DNA of 8,810 bases from an uncultured Clostridia bacterium. GTDB lineage: Bacteria > Bacillota > Clostridia > Oscillospirales > CAG-272. The notes beneath the pieces are model-generated. The model worked only from the letters and a program-made list of their open reading frames with translations, was not told where the DNA came from and did not search any database. The stretch is from positions 1-8,810 of the forward strand of contig CAMZBE010000041.1 of the NCBI GenBank assembly GCA_947304475.1, written 5' to 3'. How positions within the stretch are numbered: the stretch's first letter is position 1; each line of letters starts with the position of its first letter. The position numbers and the translations under genes were made by a program. Below, one piece after another: positions 6,883 through 8,810 of this stretch.

Positions 6883-6918
6883 ACTCGTCGAGACGCGCCC
6901 GGCGAGTATTCTTTTTTT
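6880..6918 (+). terminator. Intrinsic terminator of the thiI transcript, embedded in the next promoter
   Basis: AATACTCGTCG (6880-6890) pairs with CGGCGAGTATT (6900-6910) over 11 bp with one G-T wobble and a 9-nt loop, followed by C and seven T (6912-6918). Its 5' arm starts inside the -10 box. Only RNA read through from thiI contains both arms; transcripts started at about 6889 lack nearly all of the 5' arm and escape termination. Confidence 0.8.
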
Positions 6919-6974
6919 CGCCTGCGCCAAGATCCCCTGACGGGGATAGCGAAACCACGTAAGGAGCAATACGC

Positions 6975-7811
6975 ATGATCACCGTGATTGACCGCACGCT
7001 GTCCGTCCTGAAAGATCCGTCGTCCCCGGCGGCACTCTCCCGCCTCGCCGACGCGATTCTCGCATCGGGCGCCGACGTACTGGAAATATCCGAGGAGAAC
7101 TACCGGATCCTGTCGGAGGAGAAGACCGACGGACGCTACCTTCTGCGTCTTGAGCGCGGATCGTCCCCCGCCTCTTTCCCCGGGATCAAGCGTTTCGTTT
7201 CGACCGGCTCCGCGGCGGGAAACGTCGTGATGAGCGAAGAGTATATCGTCAAGAATCTCGACCTGCTTCTTTCGGGGGCGGTCCCCGCGGTGCTCCGTCC
7301 GGTACGTCTGTCGCTCTCGACGCCCGCGCTCGACTGCAACCCCGCCCTGCTTTTCTCCGCGATCCGCAAGACTTTTCTCGGTCACATCGAGTTCGCGCCG
7401 CACGGGGACTCCGGCGTGGCGACGTCGCTCTGCGCCGAATGGGCGCTGACCGACGGGAATATGCCCGTCACGACGGTCTCGGGCGTCGGCGGTTACGCCT
7501 CGCTTTCCGATCTGACCGTTTTTCTGCGCTCGATCCGTCGCCGCCGTCCGGCGGAGGAACAACTCCCGGCGGAACAACTGCTCGCGCGCCTTTCCGAGGC
7601 GTTCCCGCGGGAAAACGTCGCCCGGGCGGAGATGAAGGTCAGCCCGTCCAGCAGCATCCACATTCTGAAATTCCGCCTGGAGCAACTTGGGTTCGGCGGT
7701 TCGCCCGCAAAACTCAAAACCCTGTCCTCGAAAATCCGCGCGGGGCACCGCACCCCCTCGCCCTACCTTGACGGAGAGGCGATCTTCGCCGTCAGCCGTC
7801 AGATCGACTGA
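6975..7811 (+). CDS. Divergent HMGL-like / DRE-TIM metallolyase superfamily protein, probably catalytically altered
   Basis: The 278-aa protein resembles isopropylmalate/homocitrate synthases in order and pattern. MITVIDRTL at 1-9 corresponds to strand 1 with the DxTLRDGEQ motif. ADAILASGADVLEIS at 25-39 corresponds to the LxxAGADxIE segment. IEFAPHGDSGVATSLCAEWA at 138-157 corresponds to HxHNDxGxAxAN. TTVSGVGGYASLSDLTVFLR at 166-185 corresponds to TVNGIGERAGNAxLEEV. The C-terminal ILKFRLEQLGFGGSPAKLK resembles the end of NifV/LeuA catalytic domains. D6, T8, L9, H143 and D145 are kept, but the RDG(E/Q) stretch is replaced by SVLKD, the first His of HxH by A141, Asn by G144, and the NGxGE Asn and Glu by S169 and G. 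Most catalytic residues are therefore gone, and enzyme activity of the usual kind is doubtful. The start is supported by AAGGAG 8 nt upstream. It is monocistronic, with its own promoter and terminator. The function is unknown. Confidence 0.65.
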   Translation: MITVIDRTLSVLKDPSSPAALSRLADAILASGADVLEISEENYRILSEEKTDGRYLLRLERGSSPASFPGIKRFVSTGSAAGNVVMSEEYIVKNLDLLLSGAVPAVLRPVRLSLSTPALDCNPALLFSAIRKTFLGHIEFAPHGDSGVATSLCAEWALTDGNMPVTTVSGVGGYASLSDLTVFLRSIRRRRPAEEQLPAEQLLARLSEAFPRENVARAEMKVSPSSSIHILKFRLEQLGFGGSPAKLKTLSSKIRAGHRTPSPYLDGEAIFAVSRQID

Positions 7812-7821
7812 ACGAAACGCA

Positions 7822-7868
7822 CCGCCCGGCAGTTCCGCATACCGCGGGACGCCGGCGGCTCTTTTTTT
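7822..7868 (+). terminator. Intrinsic terminator after the HMGL-like gene
   Basis: CCGCCCGGC (7822-7830) pairs with GCCGGCGG (7851-7858) with one bulged C, enclosing GTTCCGC/GCGGGAC (7832-7838 with 7844-7850, one G-T pair) and a 5-nt loop. CTCTTTTTTT follows. It begins 10 bp after the stop codon. Confidence 0.9.
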
Positions 7869-7869
7869 A

Positions 7870-7898
7870 TTCAAACGGGTTGCAATCTTTTTTATACT
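7870..7898 (+). promoter_or_regulatory. Probable promoter for the HD-domain gene
   Basis: TTCAAA (7870-7875), a 17-bp spacer and TATACT (7893-7898) lie directly after the terminator T-tract, giving a start near 7905 and a leader of about 30 nt. An overlapping alternative is TTGCAA (7880-7885) with TAAGAA (7903-7908), also 17 bp apart but with a poorer -10. Confidence 0.6.
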
Positions 7899-7934
7899 GA
7901 AATAAGAAAGAACGACTGCCGAAAGGACGCCGCC

Positions 7935-8534
7935 ATGACCGATAAAGAACGGTTCATCGACCTTTTCAAAACGCACATCCGCCGCGAAGGGGCGGACAAA
8001 CTGCTTGAGTATCTCGACTCGCCCGCCTCGGATTTTTTCACCGCGCCCGCGAGTACGAAGTTCCACAACAGCGTGCCGGGCGGACTGCTTAAACACAGTC
8101 TGAACGTCTACGACTGCCTCGTCTCCTACTACCGGAGCGATCGGCGCACCGAACTGTTCGGGCTTGAGGACGTATCGGACGAGACGCTTGCCGTCGTCGC
8201 GCTGCTGCACGATCTCTGCAAGGTCAACGTGTACCGCGAAACCATGCGGAACGTCAAGGACGCAAACGGCGTGTGGAAGCAGGTCCCTTATTACGAATTC
8301 AAGGACGAACTCCCCTACGGACACGGGGAAAAGTCGGTCTACATCATCACGGGTTTCATGCGGCTTTCGCGTGAGGAAGCCTTCGCTATCCGTTACCATA
8401 TGGGCTTCTCGAACGAGGATGACGCCAGAAACGTCGGCGCCGCCTTCGAGATGTTCCCGCTCGCGCTCGCGCTCTCAATCGCCGATACCGAGGCGACCTA
8501 CTATCTGGAGGGGAAGCCGAAGAATGTACTGTAA
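7935..8534 (+). CDS. Stand-alone HD-domain phosphohydrolase
   Basis: The 199-aa protein carries an HD-superfamily metal site: H54 in GGLLKHSLNVYDC, the H92-D93 pair in ALLHDLCKVNVY (with K96), H130 in YGHGEKS, H155 in IRYHMGF and D184 in LSIADTEA. The spacing and the GGLLKH...LLHDLCK wording resemble the C-terminal HD domain of YhaM-type 3'-5' exoribonucleases, but the N-terminal OB-fold of YhaM is absent; instead there are only about 45 residues before the domain. HD proteins hydrolyse phosphomonoesters or diesters of nucleotides or RNA; the substrate here cannot be told. The ATG is preceded by AAGGA (7923-7927), 7 nt upstream. Its end overlaps the next gene by 11 nt, so the two are probably translationally coupled. 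Confidence 0.85.
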   Translation: MTDKERFIDLFKTHIRREGADKLLEYLDSPASDFFTAPASTKFHNSVPGGLLKHSLNVYDCLVSYYRSDRRTELFGLEDVSDETLAVVALLHDLCKVNVYRETMRNVKDANGVWKQVPYYEFKDELPYGHGEKSVYIITGFMRLSREEAFAIRYHMGFSNEDDARNVGAAFEMFPLALALSIADTEATYYLEGKPKNVL

Positions 8535-8810
8535 AGCGTGCGAAGCGGCGGTCCGGCGCGGACTTCGTCCCCGCCCCGACTGCCCCGAGTGCCGGCGGCT
8601 TTCGTCGGCGCTGGGAGAACCGATCGTCCCCCGTATGCCCGGGATCCCGCAGGAGCGGCTGGTCCCGAAGACGGGGGAGGACCGTCTGCACGGTCATCTG
8701 GTCTGCGCCGTCTGCCGCCGTCTGCTTTTGCCCGACGCGGCGCGCACGGTTTCGGGAAACGTGCTTTGCTTCACCTGTTACGAGCGGCTGCCCGTCTGCT
8801 GCAAATGCGG
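8524..8810 (+). CDS. Cys-rich zinc-ribbon-type protein, 3'-partial
   Basis: An ATG at 8524 opens a frame that runs off the window; 95 codons are visible. It overlaps the last 11 nt of the HD gene and has a strong Shine-Dalgarno GGAGGGG (8507-8513) inside that gene, 10 nt upstream, which supports a real coupled start. Cysteines occur as CxxC pairs: C3/C6 with C20/C23, C61/C64 with C82/C85, and C92-C93 with C95 beginning a third set. This is the pattern of consecutive zinc ribbons. The region between the first two sets (about 30-58) is Pro/Gly-rich. I do not recognise the family. Cytosolic nucleic-acid or protein binding is plausible for such modules, but this is inference only. Confidence 0.75.
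   Translation, partial: MYCKACEAAVRRGLRPRPDCPECRRLSSALGEPIVPRMPGIPQERLVPKTGEDRLHGHLVCAVCRRLLLPDAARTVSGNVLCFTCYERLPVCCKC

Noticed and set aside
6889..6974. Possible riboswitch in the leader of the HMGL-like gene
   Set aside because: Only one 6-bp hairpin (6932-6947) is seen, and no conserved core of a known class could be matched in 85 nt.
6840..8399. A 519-codon open frame on the - strand across the HMGL-like and HD genes
   Set aside because: It spans two genes, two promoters and two terminators of the opposite strand. Its translation is biased and family-free, so it is a GC-rich shadow.
8386..8697. A 103-codon open frame on the - strand over the HD / zinc protein junction
   Set aside because: It is antisense to the coupled gene pair, is Arg/Ser-rich, and has no domain pattern.

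Overview
The window reads as chromosomal DNA from a fairly GC-rich member of the Bacillota, most likely an uncultured clostridial lineage. This is inferred from a valS gene behind a classical tRNA-sensing T-box leader, strong purine-rich Shine-Dalgarno sites, AT-rich sigma-A-type promoters with 17-bp spacers, T-tract terminators, and a short ThiI without a rhodanese domain. I see no insertion sequence, prophage gene, CRISPR array, tRNA or rRNA. The genes are mostly housekeeping plus a few odd family members.

Left part (1-1830). A 5'-truncated FliB-like (flagellin lysine-N-methylase family) Cys-rich protein runs rightward and converges on a small nitroreductase-family flavoprotein running leftward. 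A perfect 15-bp hairpin sits between their stop codons. The nitroreductase lies 70 bp downstream of valS on the same strand, separated from it by a strong GC hairpin without a T-tract.

Centre (1830-4904). valS (valyl-tRNA synthetase, 879 aa) is complete and preceded by a full T-box riboswitch: promoter, Stem I with AG bulge and distal loop, a GUC specifier, Stem III, the T-box sequence, and an overlapping terminator with a T-tract. The promoter drives valS leftward. A second, divergent promoter starts about 30 bp away and drives a TMEM175/DUF1211-type membrane protein rightward.

Right-centre (4905-6918). The TMEM175-like gene and thiI (tRNA 4-thiouridine / thiamine sulfur transfer) are 48 bp apart and probably form one transcript. 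That transcript ends at a terminator whose 5' arm is embedded in the -10 region of the next promoter.

Right part (6877-8810). A near-consensus promoter drives a 278-aa protein that looks like a catalytically degenerate member of the HMGL-like / DRE-TIM metallolyase superfamily (isopropylmalate/homocitrate synthase fold). It is followed by a strong terminator. A further promoter then drives a stand-alone HD-domain protein, which overlaps by 11 nt the start of a Cys-rich zinc-ribbon-type protein that runs off the window.

The least ordinary items are the degenerate HMGL-like protein, the TMEM175 homologue with an altered signature motif, the promoter-embedded terminator, the competing 8-bp pairing over the T-box specifier, and the coupled HD / zinc-ribbon gene pair. 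I did not find convincing evidence for a wholly new system.
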